DNA of 64,000 bases from Stictocephala bisonia (taxonomy: Eukaryota; Arthropoda; Insecta; Hemiptera; Membracidae). This document shows positions 1 to 11,900 of this stretch, one piece after another. Under the pieces are notes generated by a model, which was given only the letters and a program-made list of their open reading frames with translations, ran no database searches and was not told the DNA's origin. How positions within the stretch are numbered: position 1 is the stretch's first letter; the number at the start of each line of letters is the position of its first letter. The stretch covers positions 1,948,104-2,012,103 of the forward strand of contig JAQJVL010000112.1 of NCBI GenBank assembly GCA_035578905.1, given 5' to 3'. The translations under genes and the position numbers were made by a program.

Positions 1-24
1 CAGGTTCGGATGGATGGTGTTTAG

Positions 25-294
25 ATATTTGCCGAAAATTTCAATTCGTCTATGGTTTCCATTGTTGAAATAGTACAAAATAATAGTTTAAATTATTTGG
101 ATCTAACCATAACAAAATCGAACCAGAAATTAGAATTCAAGATTTACAGAAAACCTACTATCACCAGCCATACAATACATGCAACTTCGAACCATCCCAT
201 GAACCACAAATTAGCTGCATACAACTCTTATATCCATAGATTGTTAAATATACCAATGAATAAACAAAATTACAACAATGAAATCACATATTAA
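25..294 (+). pseudogene. Penelope-like RT, C-terminal fragment
   Basis: This open frame of about 89 codons is the thumb-side end of a Penelope-type reverse transcriptase. Visible motifs are LNYLDLTI near codon 22, FKIYRKPT near codon 40 and a conserved HP.NHK..AAYNSYIHRLL segment. It ends at a stop; a frame change at about 290 is needed to join it to the following linker (LKYIAVENGYKPDIIDQI, about 291-345). The catalytic palm of the RT is not in the window. It is a degraded mobile-element fragment and not a host gene. Confidence 0.8.
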
Positions 295-435
295 AATATA
301 TAGCAGTAGAAAATGGATATAAACCAGACATAATAGACCAAATTATAAGAAAACAAAAAAGAAAAAAACAGTCAGAACCAGCACATTACACCTAATGAGC
401 CAAATAAATATGTTGTAGCAGAATTTGAAGAAAAC

Positions 436-924
436 ATGTACCATACATACAATAATATTTTTAAATCATTAGGATACAAAATAGCTTTCAGAACAACAGG
501 AAATCTTGAGAAGACATTGACTGCCAGACCACAAAACATTAACAAATTCACAAAAACTGGAATTTACAAAATAGAATGTAATGACTGCCCTAAACACTAT
601 ATAGGCCAAACAGGCAGACCATTCATGAACAGATTTAAAGAACATATCCCCAACAGAAATTACAAATCAAAATTTGCTGATCACTTAGTAGAGTCAGGCC
701 ATGACATCATAGGAATGGAACAAAATTTCAAGATTTTAAAAGTCTGCAAAAAAGGAATAAAAATGAATGTAATAGAACAGTTTGAAATTTATAAATCAAT
801 AAAACAAAACCCTCTCCAAATATTAAATGAACAAACTGATTTCCACAGCAATGAAATCTTCGATACAGTTATACAACATCGAAAACATAACAAGAAATAT
901 AAACAACTCAATAATAGGCTGTAA
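436..924 (+). CDS. Penelope-like GIY-YIG endonuclease domain
   Basis: This 162-codon open frame carries a GIY-YIG nuclease of the Penelope type. GIYKIEC and, after a CNDC pair, YIGQTGR form the catalytic core near residues 42-61. RFKEHI, FADHLVESGHD and a downstream glutamate in EQFEIYK fit the rest of the fold. The CxxC before YIG is part of the zinc-binding feature seen in these nucleases. In a complete element this domain is fused behind the RT and nicks target DNA for insertion. Here the upstream frame is broken, so the ORF probably marks a dead copy even though the domain itself is uninterrupted. Confidence 0.85.
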   Translation: MYHTYNNIFKSLGYKIAFRTTGNLEKTLTARPQNINKFTKTGIYKIECNDCPKHYIGQTGRPFMNRFKEHIPNRNYKSKFADHLVESGHDIIGMEQNFKILKVCKKGIKMNVIEQFEIYKSIKQNPLQILNEQTDFHSNEIFDTVIQHRKHNKKYKQLNNRL

Positions 925-1037
925 AGTTGGTAATACCACCCTCATCCTGATTCACCTCTAAAACAACCGTTAGTGATTCAAATAATGCAAGCTCAAATAT
1001 TTTAAACTTTAATGGTTTAGTGTGTAGTGAATAGTGA

Positions 1038-1077
1038 ACACCTGAAGATGGAGATTAGTCTCCAAAACCGGTAGTGT
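1038..1077 (+). ncRNA. hammerhead-like motif in Penelope tail
   Basis: ACAC (1038-1041) is followed by the core CTGAAGA, a stem TGGAG/CTCCA with a six-base loop, a run of A where GAAA is expected, a tiny CCGG stem, TA, then GTGT (1074-1077), which pairs with ACAC. The order is that of a type I hammerhead ribozyme with a very short stem III, known from Penelope-like elements. The GAAA core has lost its G, so this copy is probably inactive. Confidence 0.5.
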
Positions 1078-1363
1078 AAGAAAAAACTGAAGATTGGTGG
1101 CGGAACAAAAGAGGTAAAGTTTACCATCAATTGTTAAAATATTGGTGGTAATTGATCCGAGTCTAAAATCAAAAGGGATGTAGTTTTTTATTAAAGTGTT
1201 TTTTATATCCCACAGTTTTTATTTCATAGTTAAACCATTAGGATCACTTGAGTGGCACCTCTGGCAAAAACGAGAACTACTGCTAAGAACTACAAATTAC
1301 AATACAACATTCTCTCGCAGAGAGTTCCAGCTGGTATGAACTGGTTTTGGCCCATGTCCTGTC

Positions 1364-1545
1364 ATGCCTCGGTGATCTAGTGGTTAAAGTTGCTGTTTCC
1401 TGTGGCCAGGGAGACAGCAAGACCTTAGTTCATATTCTAGTAGGGGTACAAAAAGGTGACTATTGTAATTGCACCATTACCATCCTTCTGCGAGTACTGG
1501 CCTGTAAAGCTGGACTCGAGCCTCAGGCTTATGATTAATAAACAT
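1364..1545 (+). repeat. tRNA-derived SINE
   Basis: The left part, TGATCTAGTGGTTAAAG, resembles a tRNA A box; about 60 bases later TTAGTTCATATTC resembles a B box. A non-tRNA body and an AT-rich end (ATTAATAAAC) follow. A different SINE with the same kind of A box lies at 28612. It is not a functional tRNA gene because no cloverleaf can be drawn. Confidence 0.55.
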
Positions 1546-2307
1546 TATGGCAACATGACAGATCAGAAGTTGGAGGGTGCAGATGTAATTTTAACTGTAT
1601 AGTCAGCACTAGTCTTGTTCATCTTTAGCTTGACATTTAGTTTCTTACATTTTTAAAAATTAATTCAGATACCAACTGGCTAACAGTTTGATATTAACAA
1701 TTGATTTAAACGCCAAATCAATTTACATACTTTAAACATTTGTTTGATTAAAGATAATAAATAAATACTTGAAAAATCAAACAGAACACAACCAAACAGT
1801 ACAAATAAATTGAAAACAAAACAAAAACTGATCGAAACCAAACTTACAATACTTTTAAATCTGTTACAGCTTTTATAGAGTTAGGTAAATAATCTTTATG
1901 GAGAAGAGTTTTAGTGACACATCAACATGAAACCAAAAGAAAAGACTGGATGCAAGCAAAACTTACACCGTTTGTTAGTTTATTTTTTCAAGACTTTACA
2001 ATTAAAAGTTCCAAAATTACATTTTTACTAACTTAATAGCATGTAAATCAAAGATAGTAAGATATTATATCTTTGATTGGAAGTCCTTTTGCTGAGTATG
2101 GTTATTATAGATATGTTATATCAAATTAAAATTTGACTGTAGATATTGAATTGATGACTGAACCAAATGACTGTGGGTCAGATTTGAAAGTGGAACCATA
2201 AAAAGTAACAAATGGTTCATTATAATGGTATGGTGATAGCTAATTAAATTTGCTATAGTAATTGACTGATAATAATAATTACAGTTTGTAAAATAAAACT
2301 GAAAATG
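1546..2307. other. no gene seen
   Basis: AT-rich sequence between the SINE and a MITE. No supported exon, repeat or RNA was found. It probably belongs to an upstream intron of the CFAP99-like gene, because the exon at 2860 is internal. Confidence 0.5.
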
Positions 2308-2313
2308 TATATG

Positions 2314-2652
2314 TGAGGCGGAAAGTGAAAAGGGACCTCTTGTCAGCAAAGTAAAATGTTAAGTATTCATGAAACTATCGATTTTGGTCGAAATATCGAT
2401 ACTCGGTTTTTTATCGATTATCAAACTCTGGTTTACATAGAACAGGCCTGTATTAGTTATAAGGTCGAGTCAAATCACTAAAACATCGAGTAAAATTTAT
2501 TTAGATGTCAGTGTTTGGCCTGAGAAAAGGGACCTCTTGTCGTTATGGCAAAATAACATAGACCCGACAAGAGGTACCTTTTATGCTTATTTTAAAAATA
2601 CCAATCACTCAAAATCGATAATTGCTGACAAGTTTTTACACTTTCCGCCTCA
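2314..2652. mobile_element. 339-bp MITE with 6-bp duplicated target
   Basis: The left end TGAGGCGGAAAGTG is repeated in inverted form at the right end (CACTTTCCGCCTCA), with similarity continuing for about 35 bases to a shared TTGTCAGCAA. TATATG flanks both sides (2308-2313 and 2653-2658), which fits a target-site duplication. Inside, AAGGGACCTCTTGTC recurs and meets its own inverted form near 2525-2582. No coding sequence is present. The superfamily is not clear. Confidence 0.7.
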
Positions 2653-2859
2653 TATATGTTAATGTATACATATGTAACATATGCATGTAATAATATATGT
2701 AAGCTGCCAAATGAGTTTTTTTTTTTAAATACAGTAATTGTGTCTTCTGCACAACATAGTTTCTTCTAGCAGATGTTGTGTCCAAGTTGTTACGTATCCC
2801 ATTACAAATGTACATGATAGTTTTTGTGGTATAGTCAGTTCTCTGTTTCTTTTGTTTAG

Positions 2860-2948
2860 AGGGACCCTGTTCCAGTAAAAAAGAATGCTACAACAATTCT
2901 TCGTGAAGCCTCTAGAATAATGAATGAGGAAGAAAAAGAAATACAAAG
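2860..2948 (+). CDS. CFAP99: CFAP99-like exon A
   Basis: The exon follows TTTGTTTAG and ends at AAAG|GTAGAT. It encodes RDPVPVKKNATTILREAS and a short acidic helix ending in EIQ, with two bases of a split arginine codon. It is internal, because the frame is open at the acceptor and no start codon fits the family. Confidence 0.8.
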
Positions 2949-5900
2949 GTAGATCTTAAACTGTTAATACAATTGTACAGATTTGTCCTGTAATTTTATG
3001 AATGTTAGATTCGATGAATGTTATGATTTTGCTGAAATATGTGCTCAAAACCAAGTTGTTAAGAGAAAACTTTTTGAACAAACACATTTATCCTATATAT
3101 TAAAACAATTGGGTCATTTAGTTCATCCACTTTCTGAACTTATTACTTTACCGATTTTGATGAAAATTTTTTTATCCAAAAGATAATTTTGATTTCTAAG
3201 TCGTAACGGAGCTAGATTGTTGAAATTCCTATAGGTTTTTACCTTACACAGCGTCAATGTAATTCTTATGGGGATTAATTTTAATTGACCAGCTGGCAGA
3301 ACAGTATTGCAGGACTAAAATATCAAGTTATCTGCAGAACGTCTTAAAATAATTAGTTATTTGGTTCACGCAGATTGAGAGACAAACCCTAGAATTATAT
3401 ATTTCTATGATTCTTTATTTTACTAATGTTTAAGGAAATGACGGAGAGCTAGATTTTAATGTAATTAATAAATAGGACTTGTTTTACAAATTTGATTTAA
3501 ATTTTGAAACGTAGACAGTCAACGCGAGTAATAAGCTAATATTTTAAATTAGACATCTGTTAAAAGATAGCTGTTATAGTATAGGTAATTTGAACATTTT
3601 TACAAATAAAATATTTGGTTAGGTGAATGTTCTGATCAAAGTCGAATGGTTCAATGAAATTTTGAAATGTAGTTTTAGTTTAGACCTATATAAAAAAGTA
3701 GAGATGTGACTTATAAATTACAACAGCAGTTAATGTCGAAGTGCGAGAATTGTAAATAATATATTTTTGTTTTTTATCAAAACTATTGAAAGTGGACGGC
3801 AATAGCAACCATGACAAAAATGTGAATTGTTAAGTGTGTTGAGGATTTTTTAAAAATAATGTCCCAATATGTCATTAGGATAGAAGCAGACGGCAATTGT
3901 TTTTTAAAGCGATTTCATTATGTGTTTATAACATTCAAACATCTTGAACTAATAAAAAGAGTGGTAAATAGTGTTTCGAAAAACTGGAAATTTCACAAAG
4001 ACTTCATTATTGGTGATACTAGCAACCGACTTCCAATAAAATCAAAACATGATTATATTGATTTAATTTTATGTGAATATGAATATGCTGGGCACAATGA
4101 ACTATTTCGTTTAAGTATCTTTTTTCCTGCATTTACGTTTAGAGTTCATGTTGTACACACTAACAATATTGTAACATTTGGTGAAGGTACCATAATTCGA
4201 AACCTTAGATTCATGGAAAACTTAGATGAAGGACACATTGACATCCATACATAATGAAGACCCCTCACATGATCATCAGGACATTAACAGTGTTGGTCCT
4301 GTTGGTCCAAAGAGAAAGAGCAGGTTCACAGTAAGAAAAAACAAAAAGAAATTAGACAAAGACAGATACATAAAATCACATGATAATAACTTTCAAATCG
4401 GTTAGGTTTAAGGGCACTTGGCTAGGAATTAATATATTGGAGAGATAGGACATCAGCAAATTTACCTTAGAAGACAAGTTCACTAACACCAGAGTAGTAG
4501 TAACATACACAAAGGAAACACAAAATCACACAAATTTTCTGTGCCACTGGCACTTTCTTCAGTTGAGTAGAGAGAGAGAGACTCACACAGTGGCATTGAA
4601 CATTTGTGTGATTATGTGTTTCTTTTGTGTATGTTAATACTACGCTGGTGTTAGTGAACTTGTCCTCTAAGGTTAGTTTGCTGATGTCCTATCTCTCCAA
4701 TATGGTAATAACTATCAAATCGGTTATCGCTGTGCATTCTCCAATCGTGTACCCAGTGTGACATCTCATAATCTTGGCAAAATGCGAAACAAATGCCTGC
4801 ACTGCTCTGCCCTGTATTTTGGTTCTGAAAAAAATGTATACTACTGGAGTATTTGGTTTGTTTTGTGGAAATGGCAAAATTAACTTTCCTGAATCCATAT
4901 GCCTCAAGAGCTACAGAAATTATTTATTGGTACAGATGAACTATCAAAACACTTTATATCTAATATTCATCAATACAACAATGCTGTGAGTTTTGTGCCA
5001 TTTGGGGCCAATGTTGCGTTACTTCCTAGCAGTGGACCATATTGTTTTAAAATTCTTGGTACTTTGGTACTGTCCACCATTTGATTTCACCTCTTTATGC
5101 AAACCACAAAAATTAAAGTTCATATGGGCAATTATATATTTTAGACTTTAATGAAGCTAATAACATTAGGTTAAATTGTCAATCTAATTGTAATTTGACA
5201 TATTACAATTAGGGTCCTAAAATTAACCACACAAGAGCTTTACAAGTTTTAATTATGCCACAGTCTGTTACTCTCATGGGAAAAGGAAATGCTGAAGGGG
5301 TGTTTCTACTATTAAAGACTGGAATTTTGAGAAATCCTTCCTTAGTGGGTTGCTATGGTACATAAGCTAACTTCCCTTCAAATCTGATCAATATCTGTAC
5401 AGTGGTTCTGCAGATTTCATGATGGGTGAGTAAATCGTTTTGGGGATTTTATATATTAAGACTAGGGGACATCCCTGCTTGCTTCATGCCTAGTTTATTT
5501 TATAAAACCATAAGAAAGTAATTTGATTTTTTACTACAATACTCATATAAAATAAAACATGAATGTTTCAAGGCTCATTAGGTTGTAGTCATGTATTTGC
5601 GCCACTATTTAAATTTAATTTAGCATTTAATTACATGTTATCTTTATTTAAAATGTCAAAGATATTGACTTTCTTCGTTTTATTGTATCTTTCTTATTTT
5701 TTTATTTTAGACTAGTGACACCAATCTATTGTGTCTTGTGTAAAAAGTGCAAAGGTGAAAACTGCAGAAATTAATAAAGTGATTTTTATTTTGCCGATAT
5801 TTTGATGTTTCTTATTTATTTATATTGAATGCTTAAAAAAACTTTGAATTGTTTAATGTATCTAGTATATTTTCTCAAACTTAAAAGATAAAAGTGAAAT

Positions 5901-8900
5901 ATACTTAATTACATGTGTTTTAAAGGCTGAATGACTTAGTGAGTGGAGGTATGGACTTTAAACGTTATGACCAATTGGAGGAAGAGGAACGGGTCAAGGC
6001 AGAGGCAGCAGAGCTGCAAGATATCCAGAGGAAACACCTGCTTGGTTTGCTTTCTCGGGAAGAAGCCATTCTTGCCAAGCGTAGCCTACAGTTAGCCAAC
6101 AAGGCAAAGAGGGCCCAGATTGAAAAAGAAGTAATGATTAAGGATTAGTTATTTTTATGGTTTAACGAAGTACTATACAAGATTCAAGCATACAAGTCCA
6201 AGAAATAAACCTGTAGATAAGATAGTCTCATTTATATCTTCATATACTCTAGTATAATGTTTAAGTCTCTTTAAATTAATGAATGACACTTTTGCTTACA
6301 CTAATAAATGTGAATGTTAGTTAAATTGATATCATTCATTCATATCAAATTGGTCAGCAGCGTAGTTGGTTTAAGCCCAGATTCATAAATGGAAGGTTCT
6401 TAGTTCAATCATAATCAGATGCATAACAACATTTGAAAGTGATCAGCTGATAACCACCGGCTGTTCATTTGTCATTTTTGGCTGTTAATTAATGACACTT
6501 TCTAATGAATCATAAAAAAATAGACATGTTCCTTATAAAAACCAAGAACAATGTACAGATAAAGAATTTTATTTAATATCTATAGATGTTATACAAAAAG
6601 TTATGTTGATTTATTAAAAAAAGTTCTGTACTTGTATGTTCCTTTTTAATACTTGTAATTACTGAGAATGAACAAGATCAATGAATTCATATAAAATGTT
6701 CAATCACTTTTTTATGAGCAATTCAGTAGTTTAAAAAAAATATTCTTTATGTTAACAAATAATCAATTTAACCACTTGTCTTCAATGTGTGTCTCATCGG
6801 GGGACATGTCAAGGACAATTGTACATTAAAAACAACTCCATTGAGCCAGCAAGCTAACCTGAGGAGGCAAGTCCACTTAATACACAACAAAACAGATAGA
6901 GACATAATATATAACACAAATTTTCAATGCTCAAATCTTCAGGATAGTAGAGAGCTTAAGGGAGTTTTTTAAGCTGAAGAAGGTGTCAGGGGCATTGAAA
7001 ACTGTGTATTGTTTTACAACTGTCGTTACAAGTAAGTTTTCTGATGCCCTATTTTTTATTCTACTAATTCATATCCTACTGACCTACAACCTAACCTAAA
7101 AATAGTATCTTTGTCGTAAAATTTATTTCACTGATGTGCAACACTACACATATATCATATTTCTGTTTAGAAAAAGGAAACTGAAGAAATACTGAAACAA
7201 TTGACATTGAACCATAATGAAAGAATTAAGAAAATTGTAGAAAAAACACAAAAAATCCAGAAGAATATTGTTGAGCAGAAGAGGAGTCTGTTGGATAAAA
7301 AGCAAAGGGAAGGTACTATTTTATTTAGTTTATTATTAGAAAGGTCTTCAAATGATTCATTCCTTCTTTGGGGTTTAAGTGGAAGGACTTTATAGTCCTA
7401 AATTCGCTTTCAAAAAAGATAATTTTTCATTTCATTCTCTGACATATTAAATTAGATTCAAATCAACAATTAAATATAGCATATTTACACCTCTTCACTA
7501 ACTCTATTTTTTTGTAATAAAAACTTTACTCCCCAGTTGATATGGGCCAGCAGGCCTCTGTGTGAACTTTATTTTTAACTCAGTTGGGTTTTGAACTTTG
7601 GACCTTGCCCTCTGAAGCTGGAAGCCTTAACTACTGAGCCACTGCGCCGACTAGAACTGCAAGTGCAAGGCATGTGCCTAATTTGTATGTATTAACATAA
7701 ATTGAGAGTAAAAATTAAATTAACTTCATATTAAAATGTGAAGTCAGGGCCATTCATCTCAGCAGATAACCAATCATAGAAGGAGATCTTTAATGTACAT
7801 CTGATTCTATTGGATGTGTTGATAAGATAAATCTAAGTTACCCTAGAGACAAAACCAATCATCACCCATCATCATTGGACTCAAGCAGGCCTTGATGATA
7901 ATGACTAGATGTTACTGGAGTCGAGTATTGGTGGCTTCAAATCAGCTAAATTACATTACTGCTCCACTATTGATGGCAGAAAGTATGACAAACATTATGT
8001 GACATTAACAGACTCTATATTATTAATTTCTTCCTTGTGTGATGAGTGTTCCTTAAGTGGCAGACCTACGTTAAAACACACTCGTTGTGAAATTGTTTCT
8101 TATAGTTGGAGTCCTCAGATGATTCTCAATGCTATGTTTTGTAAGATACACCTATCATAAAATGTTTTGTTTGGTGGAGATTTTACAAAATGTTATGTGT
8201 GTTAAATGTTAAAGACAGTCCTTGAGTTAGAGCTATCTGAGAATCAATAATGCACCAGTAAGAAATATCGAGACATAAACGAAAAGCATCTCTTGAAATA
8301 ATATAATTACAATTATTACAATCAATGCATAGCTACTTGGAAGTATTGGTTATTTGTTGTGATAGATAAGGTCTGGATAGTGACACCAGTTGCAACATTA
8401 TTCGCTGATGGTTAGCTATAGCCGTTTAGATCTAGCAATACGGTGTTAGTCTTGAGGATCATACGGACACGAATGACTAACGTACTGTTGAAGGATGAGA
8501 TATAGAGCCTAAGTCGACATTTCATACTAAAATAAAATCCTTTATACGTAGACAATTACATATTTTACAAAAAAATCTGTCTTTAATGTTTGTGTTTCAG
8601 CTCAAGAAGTAGCCGACATAAATAAACAGTTGCATGAAAAATACATGATAAAGGTAAGTTGGAAGTGTAGCTTGTTAACAGTAAAAAGGCCGTGTCATTA
8701 GCAATTGATAAGTAATCAAATATTAATTAACTTCAAAATAACAAGTTAAATACCAATACTAAAGTAGTCAAATATATATTTTTTCAAGTTCAAATATTTA
8801 ACACCTTAGTATCTTGTCAATAAATAATAAAAAGGCTGGGTTAGAAATCACAGGCAGGAATGAACTAAGTGGGAAATAAATAAAATTAGAAGTGCTACAT

Positions 8901-11900
8901 TTCTTGAAATATATTAAACATGATACATATTGAATGAACATGTTATACTTGAATAAACATTGTGTTGTATTTCAAACTTGTACACGCACGTGCATGCAAT
9001 TTCAGCAAATCAAGGATGGCACCTGTGTAGTCACTGTGAATTCACTTATTATTTTGAAACGGTTGAAATATATTATTGTTTTTGTTTAGTATACTTACCT
9101 GGTAAGTTTCCGATTTCCTATAACTTCTCTCAAATTAATTATCAATTTATTAATAAACATACAGTAGAACGTTAATAATCCGGATTAATTGGGACCGGAC
9201 CCCATCCGGATTATCAAATTATCCTGATTATCGAAATTACCTTAAAAAAGGCCAGTATACACGATTAAAGTACACAAACATTTAAAAATTTTATATTTTC
9301 TCTTATACAATAAAGGGTTTAGAGGTGAAATTAATCAAAAATATCTTTAATGTTCAAACACTGTATTGTAATTTGTTAGTAGCAACATGTGTACAATAAA
9401 AACATCAAACACTATTTGAGCTTTAAAAAAAATGTGTAATAGGTTTTTGAACTGCACTAGTAGTTCGTTTTTTCGCAGCTATGTCCTTAATTCGTTTTAA
9501 AAGAATCAGCTGAGTGGGTGAGCTTTCGTTTTGTTTCCCTAGCCATGACATCAGTGTCTCCGCTGCTACAAATGCTTCAGAATGAGTTGGCCCTGTTTCT
9601 TCTGTCTCATGTTCTGGGTCGTCACTGTCAGATTTCATTGTTTCTGTTTCCTCTGAAAGAAATTGCTTAAATAAACAACCAAAAATAACTGCTTTCTTTT
9701 CCTGCCTTTACACAGTATGTTACGTACAAAAGATTATCAATCAGAATGTTGGCAAAAAGTGCCACCTCCCTCTACAGCGGCCACTCCCCGTCTCCTCGCT
9801 ACGCGCCTTTTCGCCATCGTCCGCTTGACAATAAGGAATATGGAGCTAGGGCAGATGGTACGATGTTTTAATTTTTTGCTACAAGAACAAAACAGGGAAT
9901 ATTAATTTTAAAAAGCTAAATGTTTGAACGGATTAAAATCCGGTCATAACAGTTATGTAAAGTAAAAAATGTCAAAATCCATTATTGTTTAAAAATTAAT
10001 TTACATTTGAAACACAATCGGTGTGCAGTAACAAGTAGGCCTAGATACAAATCCGGATTATTGACGGTCCGGATTTTTGACGTCCGAATTATCGACGTTC
10101 TACTGTATTACTAATCACCCAAAATTAAAATGCAATATTCTGATTAGAAGTCTTGAATCCAGAAATATAGCTATGAATGAGTTTTACTTGAACAATAAAA
10201 CTAAGAAAACATTAATTATTAACATTTGTTAATATAGCATTTAAAAATTTCTCTGCATAATTAAACATACTTTTACCAAATATTTAGCAAATAGATAAAT
10301 TCTAGACAAAACTGATGAGGTTACAAATAATTCTTTAATTGGATATGGACATTTTTCAGCAAAAAGAGGAACTAGAAGAAAAAATGAGAATAATAAAACA
10401 AATTAAAGAATTATCAAGCATCAAAGATATTCATGGCAATCGGTTTGACCCAACAGAAACAATGAATTTGGGCCTCCTTTGTGAGATGTCATTAAATGAG
10501 GTAAATCCACTTTACAGTCATGTAAGTAACTGATAAAAGAACAAAAAGTTCTCTTCTTTTTTGTTCATTTCCCTATAAAGGAAAACTTATCTTTTGAAGA
10601 AGTATATTTTTTCATTTTTTGCTGTTGGTGCTCATGGTTAAAATATCAACCTCCTTAAATTTACTCTGTGTACCTACAAACTATTTTTGCAAATAACTCT
10701 CTATTAATTTGGTTATACATTATTAAACATTAGTTCCAGTTTTTTATCTAGATATTTTATCTTCATATAAAAACAGAAGAATTCCATAAGGTCTGCACCA
10801 TGCTGTTGGAGTGTGGAAGGTAAGAGATATATATAATTGGTCGGTAGAGTAGTTGGTTCAATCCCAGCTTCATGTGCTAAAGGTTCTCAGTTCGATCCCA
10901 ATCAGAGTCAATACATTTTGAGAAGGATCAGCTGATGATAATCACCAGCTGTTCATTTGTCATTGGCCTATTAATTAATGACACTTTCTAAGGAATAGTC
11001 GGCCTTAGTTTGTAACAATGACTACATTCGCTCATCTACACTCATCACACTCATTCAAAATCCATATTCGCCCATATCTTGACGATCGGCGTCTTATGAA
11101 TAAATAAATAAATATATTGAAATACTCCTACCATAATTCCCTAAATATATTGTGTACAGTCTGATTGACAATTAGCTTTTATTTATTATAGATCGGCTGC
11201 TATGTTCACTGAAAGTCTGCTTAGTTTATATGCAAAGGTAAACCAGATGCATAGAGTAAATAAATAACTATTTGAAATAATAAGTGAGCTAAAAATAATA
11301 ATGTTTTCCATGACTCGATTTCAAATTTATTTATATGTCTTACTTTAATCACAGCACATTACCAAAAGAATCTTTTCAATAAAAAACAATAAATATGATT
11401 ACATTTTATACAATATGTTAATTGTATTTAATGAGTACAAAAAATGAATTATTCTTATAGAACACATTTTTAAACTTTACTTTTGTATATTTAGTAGCTC
11501 ATCAACAGCTGACTGAAACCGCATGCCTTATTCATAATGGTTTTTACTTAATCAAAATTTGCAGCTTTATACCACCGCTCCGAGTATAGCGCTTGCCCTA
11601 GATCTGCTGCACAGTTAGTGTTATATGCACAATTGGCATCTTTGGACATGAAGTTATGTCACATAAAACATGTACAAATCATGCACGTGGACTGAAATCT
11701 AATATTAAAGGTTGTATTTATTAATTAAGTGGTGTTTAGAAAATTACCTTGCATAGCACTAGCACTGATAACTGGGTAGGCCTCACCAGCCTTACATAAT
11801 CAGTATTTAGCAAATGGTTTAATATTTTGAGTAAAAAATATTAAACCATATGCTTAACACTGACAAGTATTAAACTAGGTAAGTTATAAGGCCAAAACTT

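Larger units (their letters stand above)
1..1140 (+). mobile_element. Penelope-like retroelement, 3' part
   Basis: The reading order is typical of a Penelope-like element: the end of a reverse transcriptase, a spacer, a GIY-YIG nuclease, then a tail with a hammerhead-like fold. The RT part contains LNYLDLTI, IYRKPT and an HP..HK..AA stretch, as in this RT family. The frame is interrupted by a stop at 292-294; the next frame continues with a lysine/arginine-rich linker up to about 391, so the copy is broken. The left side is cut by the window edge, and the right boundary, near 1140, is only approximate. There is no sign that the element is active. Confidence 0.85.
3859..5185 (+). mobile_element. 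Helentron fragment: OTU domain and Rep N-terminus
   Basis: The first frame (3859-4254) has ADGNCF, the cysteine-loop signature of OTU proteases, and EYAGHNELFRLS about 70 residues later, which resembles the conserved second part of the OTU fold. After a stop the protein sense continues to SHDNNFQIG near 4403, is interrupted by a Penelope tail pair, and resumes with YRCAFSNRVPSV. Next come HNLGKMRNKCLHC (in the frame of 4777), GLFCGNGKINFP, LSKHFISNIHQYNNAVSF and GPYCFKI, which match the Helitron-like N-terminal domain of Rep proteins. Traces such as QLYILDFNEANNIRLN follow near 5130-5175. OTU joined to Rep marks the Helentron/Helitron2 branch. Several frame changes and stops show it is dead. 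It lies in an intron of the CFAP99-like gene. Confidence 0.75.
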
